A stretch of 64,000 nt of DNA from Enterobacter sp. kpr-6. Lineage in GTDB: Bacteria; Pseudomonadota; Gammaproteobacteria; Enterobacterales; Enterobacteriaceae. The position numbers and the translations under genes are program-made. A model generated the notes under the pieces. It was not told the origin of the DNA. It saw nothing but the letters and a program-made list of their open reading frames with translations, and made no database searches. Of the stretch, positions 1 to 9,375 are shown one piece after another. Position 1 is the first letter of the stretch. Every line of letters starts with the position of its first letter. The stretch lies in assembly GCF_900116015.1 (NCBI RefSeq), contig NZ_FOYH01000002.1, positions 1-64,000 on the forward strand, read 5' to 3'.

Positions 1-935
1 GATTCTTCGAGAATGCCGCGGGCGCGATATTTAAATGAGGCCGCCCGGTACTGCATGACTTCTTCCAGCGCCGCAGCATTATCATCCTGATACTCAATGT
101 CTTTTTTCAGATATTTATCTGATGAGGTGGTGAACGCCACCTGACCAATCCGCGACCCGTCCACCCACAGTTCGAAGGGGTTTGCGCCAACTGCCGTCGG
201 CCCCCCCCAGTCGAAGTTGAAGGAGCTCCCGCCAAACACTCCGTTTATGCCACGGCGGGTGTTGTAGCCGCCGATTATGCGCAGCTTTACCCAGTTTGAG
301 TTTCGGGGCTGTAAATCAAGGTATGCCGATCCACCGACCTCGACCAAATCTGAAGTAAACAGAATATTAGAGGCCAGCCGAAAACTGGTGAGCGAGAGAG
401 AAGTGATGTCGGTATTGTCTCCGGATGCCGCTGCACCAATTCCTGCCCGCGCATTCACAGCATTATTACCGCCGGTGCCACCCTGAATCACGGGAACAAC
501 GCCATTAATCAAATCGGCTTTGTTGCCCATATCCGTGGTGAGCTTTTTAAAACTGCTCAGCGTGACCAGGGTACCATCCGGAGCCTCAATGGTAATGTTG
601 CCCGTGCCGGTCATGATTTGCTGCCAGCCGTCCATCTGGGACTGATAATACGTGAGCTGGGCACTGAGACGCCGGGCAAAGTCCGGCACGCTGTCAGTGT
701 AAAAAGACAGGATTGCGTAAGCGCTACCCGCTGCAACGGCACCTGCGCTGCTGGTAAGCGTAAGCTTTGTCGCGCTGTCCACACTCAGGATTTCATACAT
801 TTTTACGGTACCGGCGGCAGGCACAAGCAGGGCCTGGCCGGGACCAATGCCGGATTTATTATCCGTCCAGTTTGTTCCTGTGCCGGTCACCGTCACCCCG
901 GAAATGGCGACTGTGCCGTTTTTATACCATGCCAT
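1..935 (-). CDS. Phage tail fibre with S74-type chaperone domain (partial, runs off left edge)
   Basis: The frame opens at the ATG at 935 and is open to the left edge, so about 311 N-terminal residues are visible. Residues 1-80 form a small Gly/Thr/Val-rich domain (starts MAWYKNGTVAISG) of the kind that joins fibres to the tail tip, followed by a Gly-rich region with PVIQGGTGGNNAV at about 148-160. At residue 271 the motif SSDKYLKKDI begins. This is the hallmark start of the peptidase S74 intramolecular chaperone, which trimerises the fibre and then cuts itself off; Ser272 and Lys277 have the S-x4-K spacing of the catalytic dyad. It would be the host-recognition fibre, last gene of the late tail operon. 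The domain call is strong; receptor specificity cannot be read. Confidence 0.8.
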   Translation of the reverse strand, partial: MAWYKNGTVAISGVTVTGTGTNWTDNKSGIGPGQALLVPAAGTVKMYEILSVDSATKLTLTSSAGAVAAGSAYAILSFYTDSVPDFARRLSAQLTYYQSQMDGWQQIMTGTGNITIEAPDGTLVTLSSFKKLTTDMGNKADLINGVVPVIQGGTGGNNAVNARAGIGAAASGDNTDITSLSLTSFRLASNILFTSDLVEVGGSAYLDLQPRNSNWVKLRIIGGYNTRRGINGVFGGSSFNFDWGGPTAVGANPFELWVDGSRIGQVAFTTSSDKYLKKDIEYQDDNAAALEEVMQYRAASFKYRARGILEE

Positions 936-959
936 ATTGACTCCAGAATTAAGAAGAGA

Positions 960-1973
960 TCAGAAATAATCGCTGCCCCAGATAACGGGCACCGTCTTGC
1001 CTTTGTAAGAGATCTGCTCCTGCTCAGTAAGGATGTTATCCCCCACCTGAAGCAGCAGTGCCCCGGGGCCATACCCGACATGCTGGTTGTTCATCGCCAG
1101 GTTAACCTTCCAGATAAAGCTACGGTCGATGGTTTTTGCGCCCATGCTGGCGAGCGGGATCATCGGGGTGTTTGCCGGAGAGGTGAAGTTTGTCCAGTTA
1201 CCGACGGCGCTGGGGAGTGCCGCCCACTGGCGTATGATCATCGGCACTTCCTGCGAGGTAAAACTTACCCCGCCGTCCGCGCCATAAATCATCAGCCCCC
1301 AGTCAGGGATCGTGGGCGTTTTCACATCAAACACGCAGACTTGCAGCGGAACGCTGAAACCTCCGACCGTTCCCCACTGTTTTCCGGCGGGTTTGTAGCC
1401 GATGATTTGCCGGGTCGTGCGATCAAAATACAATCCGATCCCGTCATCAGCACAGTTGCAGAACACCATGGCATTTTCCGAGCAGTTCAGCGTCAGCGTG
1501 CCGGTGAACGTGACGCTGTACTGCGCCGTCATAAAAAGCCCGGCGGCAGAGTTCACCACGGCAGGGAATGCACCGCCGGAATCAATAAAAAGTCCAAATC
1601 CGTCGCTGGTCACTGGCTGCGGATAGATCGCAAACACCCAGAAACCGGTGGGTGTCTCACGGGGCCCCCAGTTCCCGGTACCGAAATCGGGCACTGAGAT
1701 TGTCACTCTGCGATCGGCCACGGCAATACTGAGGGGCATCACGCTATAACCCAGGTAAATCGGTGACTGAATGATCACAGCGGCAAAGTCTGTCCACACC
1801 ACGATTTGAACACCTGCCGGAACCTGAGCCGAAAAGTCAAAGGTCGTTGAAGCGCCCGTGGTAAAACTGACCTCACTGCGGGAGATCCTGCGGATAAACT
1901 GCAACGGTGACGCATCCGACACATTCAGGGCCTTGCCGGACGGGGTGAAAACCTGAAGACCAAAATCACTCAT
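960..1973 (-). CDS. Phage tail-tip associated protein, function unknown (DUF6453-like)
   Basis: A 337-residue protein without signal peptide or membrane segment, beginning MSDFGLQVFTPSGKALNVSD and rich in beta-prone, aromatic and Gly/Thr segments. Its start overlaps the end of the J-like tail-tip gene by 4 bases (ATGA at 1970-1973), so translation is coupled. The next gene downstream is the tail fibre. In related lambdoid phages a protein of this type, which I think is filed as DUF6453, sits between J and the fibre. Position suggests a structural component or fibre adaptor at the tail tip. Family name is from memory, and the exact role is unknown. Confidence 0.7.
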   Translation of the reverse strand: MSDFGLQVFTPSGKALNVSDASPLQFIRRISRSEVSFTTGASTTFDFSAQVPAGVQIVVWTDFAAVIIQSPIYLGYSVMPLSIAVADRRVTISVPDFGTGNWGPRETPTGFWVFAIYPQPVTSDGFGLFIDSGGAFPAVVNSAAGLFMTAQYSVTFTGTLTLNCSENAMVFCNCADDGIGLYFDRTTRQIIGYKPAGKQWGTVGGFSVPLQVCVFDVKTPTIPDWGLMIYGADGGVSFTSQEVPMIIRQWAALPSAVGNWTNFTSPANTPMIPLASMGAKTIDRSFIWKVNLAMNNQHVGYGPGALLLQVGDNILTEQEQISYKGKTVPVIWGSDYF

Positions 1974-4663
1974 TTCAGATACCCCAGCTTAATTTTGATG
2001 TTTCCGGCACCGTCGTATACCGCGATCAGGTTATTGGTAATCATCAGTCGGCCACTGCCTGCAATCGAGCCGTTAACCTCAAATGAGCCGTCGGCTCCCA
2101 TCATCGTCCCTGTCTGTCTGGGGACATAATTGGCCGAGTACCAGCTGCCAATTTTCGCCAGCGTAATCGAGGCGTAATCGATCAGGGCCTCGTTCAGGAA
2201 CACCTGCCCGTTCTTGATCGCCATCGCCAGCTTCATCGTGCCGTTGCCGGGGTTATAGAAGCCCATGGTGTTGGCGCTGACAAGAAAATAGCTCTGTACC
2301 GTCCCGCCCTGCCCTTCAACACCCAGTTGCATGCCCGCCACGTAAGCCTGGCCGTCGCTGCTTATTTGCACCTTTGCGCCCCACTGGGCAGAGAGTTTAC
2401 CGTTAAGGTCAGCATAAGCGCTGGACACCTGCTGCACCGCCGCGAATGCATCCGCGACACCATCGGCATTTTCATCCACCGTGGCCTGAAGCTGCTCAAA
2501 CTTCTGGGCGTAGGCAGAGTCATTTTTGACGATGAGCGTGTCGATACGCAGTATCTCAGCTGAGACTTTGCCGTCCTGCTTACGCCTGCGCTGAATATCG
2601 GCATCATTTGCCAGCGCAGTTTCGATAAGCGCATCGGTACTGACATCAATCTCACGCGCCAGGTTGTCGAACGCCTCCGAACCCCGGATGCGCTCATCAA
2701 TCTGATCGAGCAGATCGCCGGTATCAGTTGTGCATGTGGCCGCCACTTCAACGAACGCCGACGCGCCGAAAGCGTTAATGGTGCGCACATACCAGTAGTA
2801 GGTGTGATCGATTTGCAGTTCGTTGCTTGTCCAGACCGTTCCCATGCCCGCGCGGGTGGCTCCGGCCTCCACAGTGGCGGTACCGGCATTCGCCAGCCGG
2901 GTTTCGCCGGACGTCCAGAAATCAAACTGTGTTGAAACGTTTGTGACGACGTCAAGCCTGGGTTTGAGCGTGACGGCAAAGTAACCCTGCTCCACATCCA
3001 CCGCCGACGGCGGCGGCGGCGCTTCGATGCTGAACTCAAGATAGGCCTCAGGCGACTCCGCGCCCATCCGGTTAACGGCGATAACATGCGCGGTATAGGT
3101 GTCTTTCAGAAGCCCCGTCAGACGGGTAAAAGAGCCCGGCACCTGGATCGCCAGCACAGCCTCGCCGTTCCTGCGGATGATCACCTTGTTGTAAACGTAC
3201 TGTCCCACGTTCTGCCAGGACAGCACGCCCTGCACAACCTGCCCGATTTCTTCCACCGTGTATTTCAGGTTCTGCGGCTGTGCCACGCCGCCCGGTGAAA
3301 GCTGGGTAAAAGGCGGTCGCGTGATGGGTTTGCCAATCGCGCCGCCCCACACACCCGCCGTTTCCTGCTTCAGCGTGATCTGCACGCCGTTCTGAATGCC
3401 GAACTTCCAGTCCGTGACGCGCATTTCAACATTGACGATACCCAGCGTCGGAAAATTCACCTTCACGTACATGCCGGGCCGGTAACGGTAGCCGCTGAGA
3501 TTAAGTGTTACGTTCAGCGTGCGGGAAATGCGGGTGCGCTTGAGTTTAATGTCGGCCAGGCGCTGGCCCTGGTATTCACTGGTCACAAAACGCAGCTTCA
3601 GGTCCTGGGTGATTTCAACGCCGTCCTCTGCAACCCACTCGGCTACAGACACCGCGGGGAAATCGACTTCGGAATCGTTCTGCTGCGGATCGATAAAGGT
3701 ACCTTTGATGGTATTGACGCGCTCTGACTGCGATACCTCAGGCATAATTTCGATATCGCCGGCAAGCTGGCTTTCAGTGATCACTTCGGTAGCCGGGCCG
3801 TAATAGGCCCCGGCCAGCATGCCGTGTTTTCCCCCCACATAGGTTGGCTCACCGGCGCAGGCAGCCAGCATCGCATCGAGAATACTGGCCTTGTTCTCAG
3901 AGAGATCAAATTCACCATTGATGGTGTAACGCCGCTCCATGGTACCGTCACCGCGTGCCACCATCTCGTCTGAAATGTTGGCCGCTTCCTGAAACTGATC
4001 CCAGTTAATTTCGCTGTCGGGTACCTTCAGGTAACTGCGGTAATAATCCAGAATGCACAGCGCGGCGTTGTTGCTGTAAAGGGTCTGCCCGGTGCGCGGG
4101 TCATATACCTTCCGCCCGTACTTTTCCACACGCACATTCGGGATACCTGCCGGGAATTTCGCCGCGTCAAATTTCAGGCTCAGGCGAAGCCAGGTGATCC
4201 CGCGCCCAGTCATGTCCGGCTTCCACGACGCACAGTTCGCCAGCATATACGGATCAGGCGTCTGGCGATCGGTGTGCACTTCCCAGGTGGCACTGGTACC
4301 AAAAGTGCCGATCTCGTCATCACCCAGCAGAATTTTCCCGGTGCTGCTCAGCGGATGCCCGGCCAGCGTGATCGCCAGATGCAGCATTTCGCCATCGGTC
4401 TGGGTGCCCGCCTGTTCTTCGGCAAAAAACAGCGTTCCGGCGGAAAGCGTGCGGCCATACACAACCGTCTTCGGACCGGCGGCCGCGCGCAGCACCTGCT
4501 TGCGCTCCGCATTATCGCGGTAGGCATCCAGCGACGGCTTTTTTGTCAGCGCCATGGTCGCCACCTGCGCAGCGATTGTGATCGCCATCGCGATGGCATA
4601 AGCCTCGTTTGCTGCCGCGATGCCCGCCGCAACAGAAGCAATAACAGGAATGGCAGCAGGCAT
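1970..4663 (-). CDS. Tail tip / host-specificity protein, lambda J-like
   Basis: An 897-residue central tail-tip protein. The N-terminus (residues 1-45) is hydrophobic and Ala-rich, followed by the KPSLDAYRDNAERKQVLRAA segment typical of J-like proteins of HK97/N15-type siphoviruses. The middle holds the hub domains, then two fibronectin-III-like stretches (about 470-650, including APPPPSAVDV), a helical stretch near 670-760, and a C-terminal DUF1983-like fibre part (NGQVFLNEALIDYASITLAK). J forms the conical tip that contacts the receptor and closes the tail tube. It overlaps its neighbours at both ends by short start/stop overlaps, as expected in the tail operon. Confidence 0.88.
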   Translation of the reverse strand: MPAAIPVIASVAAGIAAANEAYAIAMAITIAAQVATMALTKKPSLDAYRDNAERKQVLRAAAGPKTVVYGRTLSAGTLFFAEEQAGTQTDGEMLHLAITLAGHPLSSTGKILLGDDEIGTFGTSATWEVHTDRQTPDPYMLANCASWKPDMTGRGITWLRLSLKFDAAKFPAGIPNVRVEKYGRKVYDPRTGQTLYSNNAALCILDYYRSYLKVPDSEINWDQFQEAANISDEMVARGDGTMERRYTINGEFDLSENKASILDAMLAACAGEPTYVGGKHGMLAGAYYGPATEVITESQLAGDIEIMPEVSQSERVNTIKGTFIDPQQNDSEVDFPAVSVAEWVAEDGVEITQDLKLRFVTSEYQGQRLADIKLKRTRISRTLNVTLNLSGYRYRPGMYVKVNFPTLGIVNVEMRVTDWKFGIQNGVQITLKQETAGVWGGAIGKPITRPPFTQLSPGGVAQPQNLKYTVEEIGQVVQGVLSWQNVGQYVYNKVIIRRNGEAVLAIQVPGSFTRLTGLLKDTYTAHVIAVNRMGAESPEAYLEFSIEAPPPPSAVDVEQGYFAVTLKPRLDVVTNVSTQFDFWTSGETRLANAGTATVEAGATRAGMGTVWTSNELQIDHTYYWYVRTINAFGASAFVEVAATCTTDTGDLLDQIDERIRGSEAFDNLAREIDVSTDALIETALANDADIQRRRKQDGKVSAEILRIDTLIVKNDSAYAQKFEQLQATVDENADGVADAFAAVQQVSSAYADLNGKLSAQWGAKVQISSDGQAYVAGMQLGVEGQGGTVQSYFLVSANTMGFYNPGNGTMKLAMAIKNGQVFLNEALIDYASITLAKIGSWYSANYVPRQTGTMMGADGSFEVNGSIAGSGRLMITNNLIAVYDGAGNIKIKLGYLK

Positions 4664-5061
4664 CAGCGAACCCTCCAGACACTGAGCGGCGTCACCCGTA
4701 AACTCACCAGCCCTGATTCACCAGGCACCCACACCGCGCCGCCATAAATGACCCCGGCACAGCGGGAACCGGTATTTTCCACCACCGCGATATCACCGCG
4801 CTGTGCCAGCTTCACCGGCACCTCATCGAGATAGCGGGCCAGCACTTTTTCAAGCGTACCTCCCGCGCGAAGAATGGCCTTTTTCGCGCCCGTCTCGTTT
4901 TCATAGGTCCCGCGCCAGTCAGCGGCAAAGTCCTCGCCACACATGGCCTGCGCACAGTCCGCAGCAAACAGGCAGCAGTCGTGTTCGCCCCATAAAAAAG
5001 GCCGCTCTTCAGCGGCCCTTATCACTGTGATTAATCTGTTATGCCAGTCGGGGTGTTTCAT
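4663..5061 (-). CDS. NlpC/P60-like tail assembly protein (DUF6950-like)
   Basis: A 132-residue protein in the slot taken by lambda K (tail-tip peptidoglycan hydrolase). The motif WGEHDCCLFAADCAQAMCGE near residues 24-43 resembles the Cys-nucleophile helix of NlpC/P60 cysteine peptidases, and APGDIAV-type sequence follows later (QRGDIAVVENTG), as in that fold. I believe the family is DUF6950. It would cut the cell wall or act in tail-tip assembly. The stop of this gene shares a base with the start of J at 4663. The His of the catalytic set is not certain by eye, so enzyme activity is an inference. Confidence 0.65.
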   Translation of the reverse strand: MKHPDWHNRLITVIRAAEERPFLWGEHDCCLFAADCAQAMCGEDFAADWRGTYENETGAKKAILRAGGTLEKVLARYLDEVPVKLAQRGDIAVVENTGSRCAGVIYGGAVWVPGESGLVSLRVTPLSVWRVR

Positions 5062-5067
5062 GCATCC

Positions 5068-5652
5068 TCACGAATAGGTAAAGCCCGGCGCGTCTTTTTT
5101 GCTGCCCCAGTAAATGGGCCGCTCAGCCATCTGCGCCACATAGCGGAAAATACGGTCGCCGGGTTGCGCGGCCTGATGCGACTCATCGGTAAAACGATCG
5201 GGAAACGGCCGCTGCCAGTCTTCAAAAATATTGCTGACGGTATATTGCAGGGCATTCGTGTCCCCCGCCGTTGCGCCGGTCGAGGATACTTTGCCTTTAA
5301 AAATCAGATCGGCCACCCGCGCCACGCCCGCCTCGTCGAGTGCCACCAGATACAGTTCAGCCGGGCGGCCCACGCAACGCTCGTTCAGCGTTTTCGCAAA
5401 CAGGGACATATCGAGGCCTGACAGCGTCAGCTTCAGCTGGGTCGGGCTGGTTGTTCCGGTTTCCTGCATGTCATCAACCGCGCCCAGGGTGCCGACGCCA
5501 TAATACACGTAGCCGCCCAGCACCAGCGTCCCGGTGCCGGAATGCACGTAGACGGTCCCGGATTCAAACTGGACCTGCGCGGCGATCACGGCTGTCACCC
5601 TGTCGCGGGACAGGTAATCGACCATCTGATCGGAAAAAGGGGTGTACAGCAT
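5068..5652 (-). CDS. Phage minor tail protein (DUF2163-like)
   Basis: A 194-residue protein starting MLYTPFSDQMVDYLSRD with a beta-rich body (YVHSGTGTLVLGGYVYYGVGTL) and a C-terminal PIYWGSKKDAPGF segment. It sits between the distal-tail-type protein and the NlpC-like protein, matching the position of lambda L-like baseplate hub proteins and of DUF2163 proteins in related siphoviruses. Adjacent genes abut closely (start at 5652 shared with the preceding stop). The assignment to a minor tail protein is safe from context, while the DUF number is from memory. Confidence 0.7.
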   Translation of the reverse strand: MLYTPFSDQMVDYLSRDRVTAVIAAQVQFESGTVYVHSGTGTLVLGGYVYYGVGTLGAVDDMQETGTTSPTQLKLTLSGLDMSLFAKTLNERCVGRPAELYLVALDEAGVARVADLIFKGKVSSTGATAGDTNALQYTVSNIFEDWQRPFPDRFTDESHQAAQPGDRIFRYVAQMAERPIYWGSKKDAPGFTYS

Positions 5653-6245
5653 CAGAACGCTTCCTCAAATTCCAGGGTGTAACTGGTGAAAACACCGGGA
5701 ACACGGTTACCGGTGCCCTGCTGGTTATCTTTCAGTTTAAAGATGCCGTAGGGAGCCAGTACCTCGATCCGTGCATTAGCCGCAGGAGAACTGCGCAGCA
5801 TCGGTGCGATCGGGATGACTGCGGTACCACCCGCGGCGCTGGTTACGTCTGCCGTGACCATCTTCAGCTCATCGTTAACCGTGATGTAATCCCCGGCGCG
5901 CAGCACCACCACACCCGCCGTCCAGCCTTTTGTCATTAGCATCGTCCCGGTCTGATTTGCATCGGATACCAGTGGTGTTCCGGCGGGCTTATGCCCCTCC
6001 CGCCCCCAGTCGCGGATCTTCACCCGCCCGTACTCGCCATCGAGGGAGGCGATCAGCGCATCGATGCGCCGGGATTTATCATCTGACAGGTTATTAAACG
6101 TCAGGGCGCACACCCATCGGGTACCAGGAAAGCGAACCGTCTGGGAGGCACCATTGAAGGGACTGCGAAAGGTTTTTGCGTTGCTTTCCGGTCGCCACGT
6201 CAGCGATGACGGGCAAATGTCTGCGGGCCATTCGAGCACAGCCAT
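5652..6245 (-). CDS. Phage distal tail / minor tail protein
   Basis: A 197-residue protein starting MAVLEWPADICPSSLTWRPE. The core RTVRFPGTRW-like segment and the C-terminal TSYTLEFEEAF motif are typical of distal tail (Dit-like/lambda M-like) proteins that link tail tube and tip. It is the first gene after the tape measure and two small accessory genes, exactly where M-like proteins lie. Cytoplasmic virion component. No catalytic motif is visible. The function is inferred from position and general sequence character. Confidence 0.65.
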   Translation of the reverse strand: MAVLEWPADICPSSLTWRPESNAKTFRSPFNGASQTVRFPGTRWVCALTFNNLSDDKSRRIDALIASLDGEYGRVKIRDWGREGHKPAGTPLVSDANQTGTMLMTKGWTAGVVVLRAGDYITVNDELKMVTADVTSAAGGTAVIPIAPMLRSSPAANARIEVLAPYGIFKLKDNQQGTGNRVPGVFTSYTLEFEEAF

Positions 6246-6407
6246 AAATGCTCCTGCATAATTTTGCGCGTACAGGCGCTACTGTCTGAATATCAGGATG
6301 TTGCTGATTCAAATCCCTGGGTATGTTGAGTATTCAGCCCGTCAGTGGTGGGACGCTGACGCCCATGATAAAGAGGGATGGCTGATTACCTCTGGAAAAG
6401 GAACGAA

Positions 6408-6653
6408 ATGACTAAATATAAGTTTGAAGATGTTGATACCAGTAACCCGCCTAATGCTGAAGAACTTGCCTATGCCCTCATGAGTGCATTTGGGGCGCTT
6501 TCTTCAACAGTTGTCGGGAACGATGAGGAAAAGCAGGCAGAGCTATTTAGTAAACTTGACCAAGCCCTGGCCTATAACGAAGGTGCAACAAGCTATGTGG
6601 AGCTTGCCAGGTTAGCGCAATTTACTAAATTTTCCCTAACCGGACAGCAGTAG
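6408..6653 (+). CDS. Small acidic protein, moron on the opposite strand of the tail operon
   Basis: I place the start at the ATG at 6408 because AAAAGGAA lies just upstream (6396-6403); an in-frame ATG at 6378 has no such site. The 81-residue product begins MTKYKFEDVDTSNPPNAEEL and is acidic, helical and soluble, without recognisable domain. It is the only plus-strand gene within the leftward tail operon, and its end overlaps the convergent 66-residue gene by 29 bases. Such a gene would be transcribed from its own promoter in the lysogen, the definition of a moron. Function unknown. Confidence 0.55.
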   Translation: MTKYKFEDVDTSNPPNAEELAYALMSAFGALSSTVVGNDEEKQAELFSKLDQALAYNEGATSYVELARLAQFTKFSLTGQQ

Positions 6654-6825
6654 TGCCATCAGCTTTTGTAATTTCAATAGCGGCCTGTATCTGGGCCGCT
6701 GTAGTATCCCCCTCTCGGATAAATGCCTTATTGATGAATACCCGACCACCCTCGACAGTAAAATCCTCCCCTGCTAATACCTTTACCTTTTTTTCCAGCG
6801 CTTCAACTCGTTGCTCTAAAGTCAT
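6625..6825 (-). CDS. Small coiled-coil protein resembling a J C-terminal (DUF1983-like) segment
   Basis: A 66-residue protein with a strong AGGAG site 6 bases before its ATG. Residues 1-18 (MTLEQRVEALEKKVKVLA) form a heptad coiled coil. Residues 28-36 (RVFINKAFI) resemble the NGQVFLNEALI segment of the C-terminal DUF1983 part of the J-like protein in this same prophage. It may be a detached copy of that fibre segment, able to trimerise with or decorate the tail tip. It lies between tape measure and the distal tail gene. Role unproven. Confidence 0.55.
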   Translation of the reverse strand: MTLEQRVEALEKKVKVLAGEDFTVEGGRVFINKAFIREGDTTAAQIQAAIEITKADGTTAVRLGKI

Positions 6826-6871
6826 AACAAACTCCTGCCTTTCGGCTTATCGAAAATAAAGTTTTGTAGAA

Positions 6872-9364
6872 TTAAACGCCCAGCAGTCGACGGCCCTGCC
6901 CCCGGCTCTGGAAATCCTGAAGCATGTCCTGACGGGCCTGCTTTCTGCCTTCGGCTGCGCCCTCTCGTGCGGCCTGCTTCATTGCCTGGATTAATGCAGC
7001 ATCACCATTACCTGACACATGGATCTCCTGGTGAATCGGCGGGAGCGAACCGCCAGCCCGCCCGGAAACAGCATTCAGTGATTCGTTCACCATCCTGACA
7101 CCGAGTGAGCCATCAGAGGCACGGGTCAGCGGCATGATCGCTTCCGGTCCGGCCTCACCCATGAGTCCAGCCCCTTTTGCAAAAGCAAAAAGTGTTGGGC
7201 TGTTGACGATGCCGTTACTGAAACGACTCAGATCGGCTGATTCGTATACACCGCCTTTGGCATTGAGCCTCACACCGGACGCAGCAGAACTGTAAGCGCC
7301 CGATGGCGTGGATCCACCTGCGGTGCCAGCGCCGAAGCTGAACATACTCATGAAATCTGTGCCGGACAGCGATTTGATGGAGTTCACCAGCATCGCGTTA
7401 AGCAGGATTTTCTGTAACGACTGAAGCACACTCATCGACCAGTCCTCCCAGTCCACTTTGTTACCTGCCAGTGCTTCCGAGAGGTTATCGACAAAACCAC
7501 CCAGCGTGGACCCGACCAGATTAGACGCCTGGCTGTAATAGTCGGACGCGCTGTCTATCCAGTTCGCCAGACCATTCGTGGCACCATCAAGCCAGTCGCC
7601 CTGAAGCGTATCCAGCTTCTGGTAATAATCCTGCTGCATTGCCAGCCGCTGCTGTAACGCATCGTTGAGCGCGGCGGTTTTTCTGTCATAGAGGTCTTTA
7701 CTTTCAATATCGCCGCTCTGATATTGCCTTTCGAGCTCACGCCGCTGATCGAGGTAATCAGCCTGAATACCGAGCATTTCCCTCATTCGATCCCGCGCTT
7801 TATCGCTCAGGCCTGCGCCTGCAATATCCGCATTGAGTGAAGCAGCACTGTTGGCGTTCTCACGCTGGAGGTTAGCGACAAACTCCGCGACTTTGAGGTT
7901 ATCTTCGTTAGCCTTTTTGGTAGCATTAAGCTGATCAACCTCTGAAGCAAGTTGCTCCAGGCGAGTTTTCTGAGCCTGATTAAGACCCTCAAGCCTTCCA
8001 TGAAGAATATCGATTTGTAGCTTTTGAAGCTCAGTGACCTCAACTCCTTTTTTGCCAGTGGTATCAATCAACTCTTTCTGGCGAAGGTAGCTTTGCTCTG
8101 TGGCCTTGAATGCGTTTTCGAGTTTTTTAGCACCAGCATCAGGGGTGGTTTTGCCGTTTGTTTCATTAGCCCCAAGTGCAAATGATTTGCTATCAGCAAC
8201 AGTCGCTTTACCAGTTGGCGGAGCAATGACTTTATTATTCTGTTGAATAAGTTTTTCGCGCTGCGCTACTAGGTTTTTGATCTCATCATTTAGGGTTGCA
8301 ACGCTATCATCACCACCGGTCAACCAAGAAACAAATGATTCACCCTGTGAGTAAATACCTTTCCTGTTAGACAAATTATTTTGGAGGTAGCTTATGCGCT
8401 CGTTTATCTGATCAATATTCGACAGGTCAACATTCCCTCCAAGTGCCGCAATACGGTTAGAAGAATAAGCGGCTAACCTTCCTGTCTCGGCAGCAGCTTT
8501 CGCCATGAGTCCTGACAGCTCTGCTATTTCACTAACAAGCGACACTAATCCCTGTAATACTTTAGGATCGGTAAAAGTAGATTTAATTTTATCAAGAGAA
8601 TTACTTAGACCAGAGAGATCAACCTTAGCCAAGCCACTGGCAATTTCTATTTTCAATCCTTTAACTTGCGATTCTATGTCTTGAAAAACCTCATTTACTT
8701 TAATCAAGTCATTGATAGATTCAGGTGTGGGAGCTACTCCATAATCTTTAGCTTGCTGAATAAACGCTTTAAGTTTTGCATTATTATTATCAAATAAAGG
8801 CAGCAACTTTGACAAGTCATTCCCTAAACTCTCCAGAATAGTTGTCTTTTCAGCATTTGTTCCTATCTTACTTAGGGCTTCACCTATAGCTAAGAGTTGT
8901 TCGTCTGGAGCCGATTTTGAAAGCTTGTCCGCTGATAGCCCTAACGCATTAAGCGCGTCTACAGCTTCTCCTGACTTATTAAGAACAGCATCACCAATTT
9001 TATCGCCAATGTCCTTGAAGATATCGGCCATGTTATCGCCCGATACTCCAGCTTTTTCGGCTGCAAATTGCCAAGCCAATAACTCTTGTGTTGAAATGCG
9101 AAGGGATTTAGCCCAGCGATCAGTTTCAGTAATTTGCTCAGATGTTGATTTTAATAACGCAATACCTGCCGTTCCGACACCAATAGCAGCCGTTGCAGTT
9201 GCTGCTCCTAATGTAGCAATGGCAGAGCCCGCAGCCTTAACATCCTGCTCAACCTGTTTTCTCCACTTTGTTGAAGAGCGCTCCGCCTTGTCCATGCCAG
9301 CAACAAAACCACCAACCTTTGCTACGAGATCGATCGTCAAAGTTCCAAGTGATTTACCAGCCAT
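6872..9364 (-). CDS. Tail tape measure protein (lambda H-like)
   Basis: At 830 residues this is the longest tail protein apart from J. It begins MAGKSLGTLTIDLVAKVGGF, the usual opening of lambda-family tape measures, has hydrophobic helices near residues 45-70 (GAATATAAIGVGTAGIALL), a long central coiled coil (about 430-560) and a C-terminal lambda tape-measure domain (SLAGTDF..., then NSPTLFAFAKGAGLMGEAGP). It sets tail length and probably helps DNA ejection. The middle of the gene (about 8.0-9.1 kb) is clearly more AT-rich than the ends, suggesting a mosaic exchange. It follows the chaperone pair, interrupted by one moron gene with its own terminator. Confidence 0.92.
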   Translation of the reverse strand: MAGKSLGTLTIDLVAKVGGFVAGMDKAERSSTKWRKQVEQDVKAAGSAIATLGAATATAAIGVGTAGIALLKSTSEQITETDRWAKSLRISTQELLAWQFAAEKAGVSGDNMADIFKDIGDKIGDAVLNKSGEAVDALNALGLSADKLSKSAPDEQLLAIGEALSKIGTNAEKTTILESLGNDLSKLLPLFDNNNAKLKAFIQQAKDYGVAPTPESINDLIKVNEVFQDIESQVKGLKIEIASGLAKVDLSGLSNSLDKIKSTFTDPKVLQGLVSLVSEIAELSGLMAKAAAETGRLAAYSSNRIAALGGNVDLSNIDQINERISYLQNNLSNRKGIYSQGESFVSWLTGGDDSVATLNDEIKNLVAQREKLIQQNNKVIAPPTGKATVADSKSFALGANETNGKTTPDAGAKKLENAFKATEQSYLRQKELIDTTGKKGVEVTELQKLQIDILHGRLEGLNQAQKTRLEQLASEVDQLNATKKANEDNLKVAEFVANLQRENANSAASLNADIAGAGLSDKARDRMREMLGIQADYLDQRRELERQYQSGDIESKDLYDRKTAALNDALQQRLAMQQDYYQKLDTLQGDWLDGATNGLANWIDSASDYYSQASNLVGSTLGGFVDNLSEALAGNKVDWEDWSMSVLQSLQKILLNAMLVNSIKSLSGTDFMSMFSFGAGTAGGSTPSGAYSSAASGVRLNAKGGVYESADLSRFSNGIVNSPTLFAFAKGAGLMGEAGPEAIMPLTRASDGSLGVRMVNESLNAVSGRAGGSLPPIHQEIHVSGNGDAALIQAMKQAAREGAAEGRKQARQDMLQDFQSRGQGRRLLGV

Positions 9365-9375
9365 GTTTGCTCCAT

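Noticed and set aside
618-1697. A 359-codon plus-strand frame opposite the tail-tip protein gene
   Set aside because: Antisense shadow of the 960-1973 gene and of the fibre; composition is non-natural and no ribosome site is present.
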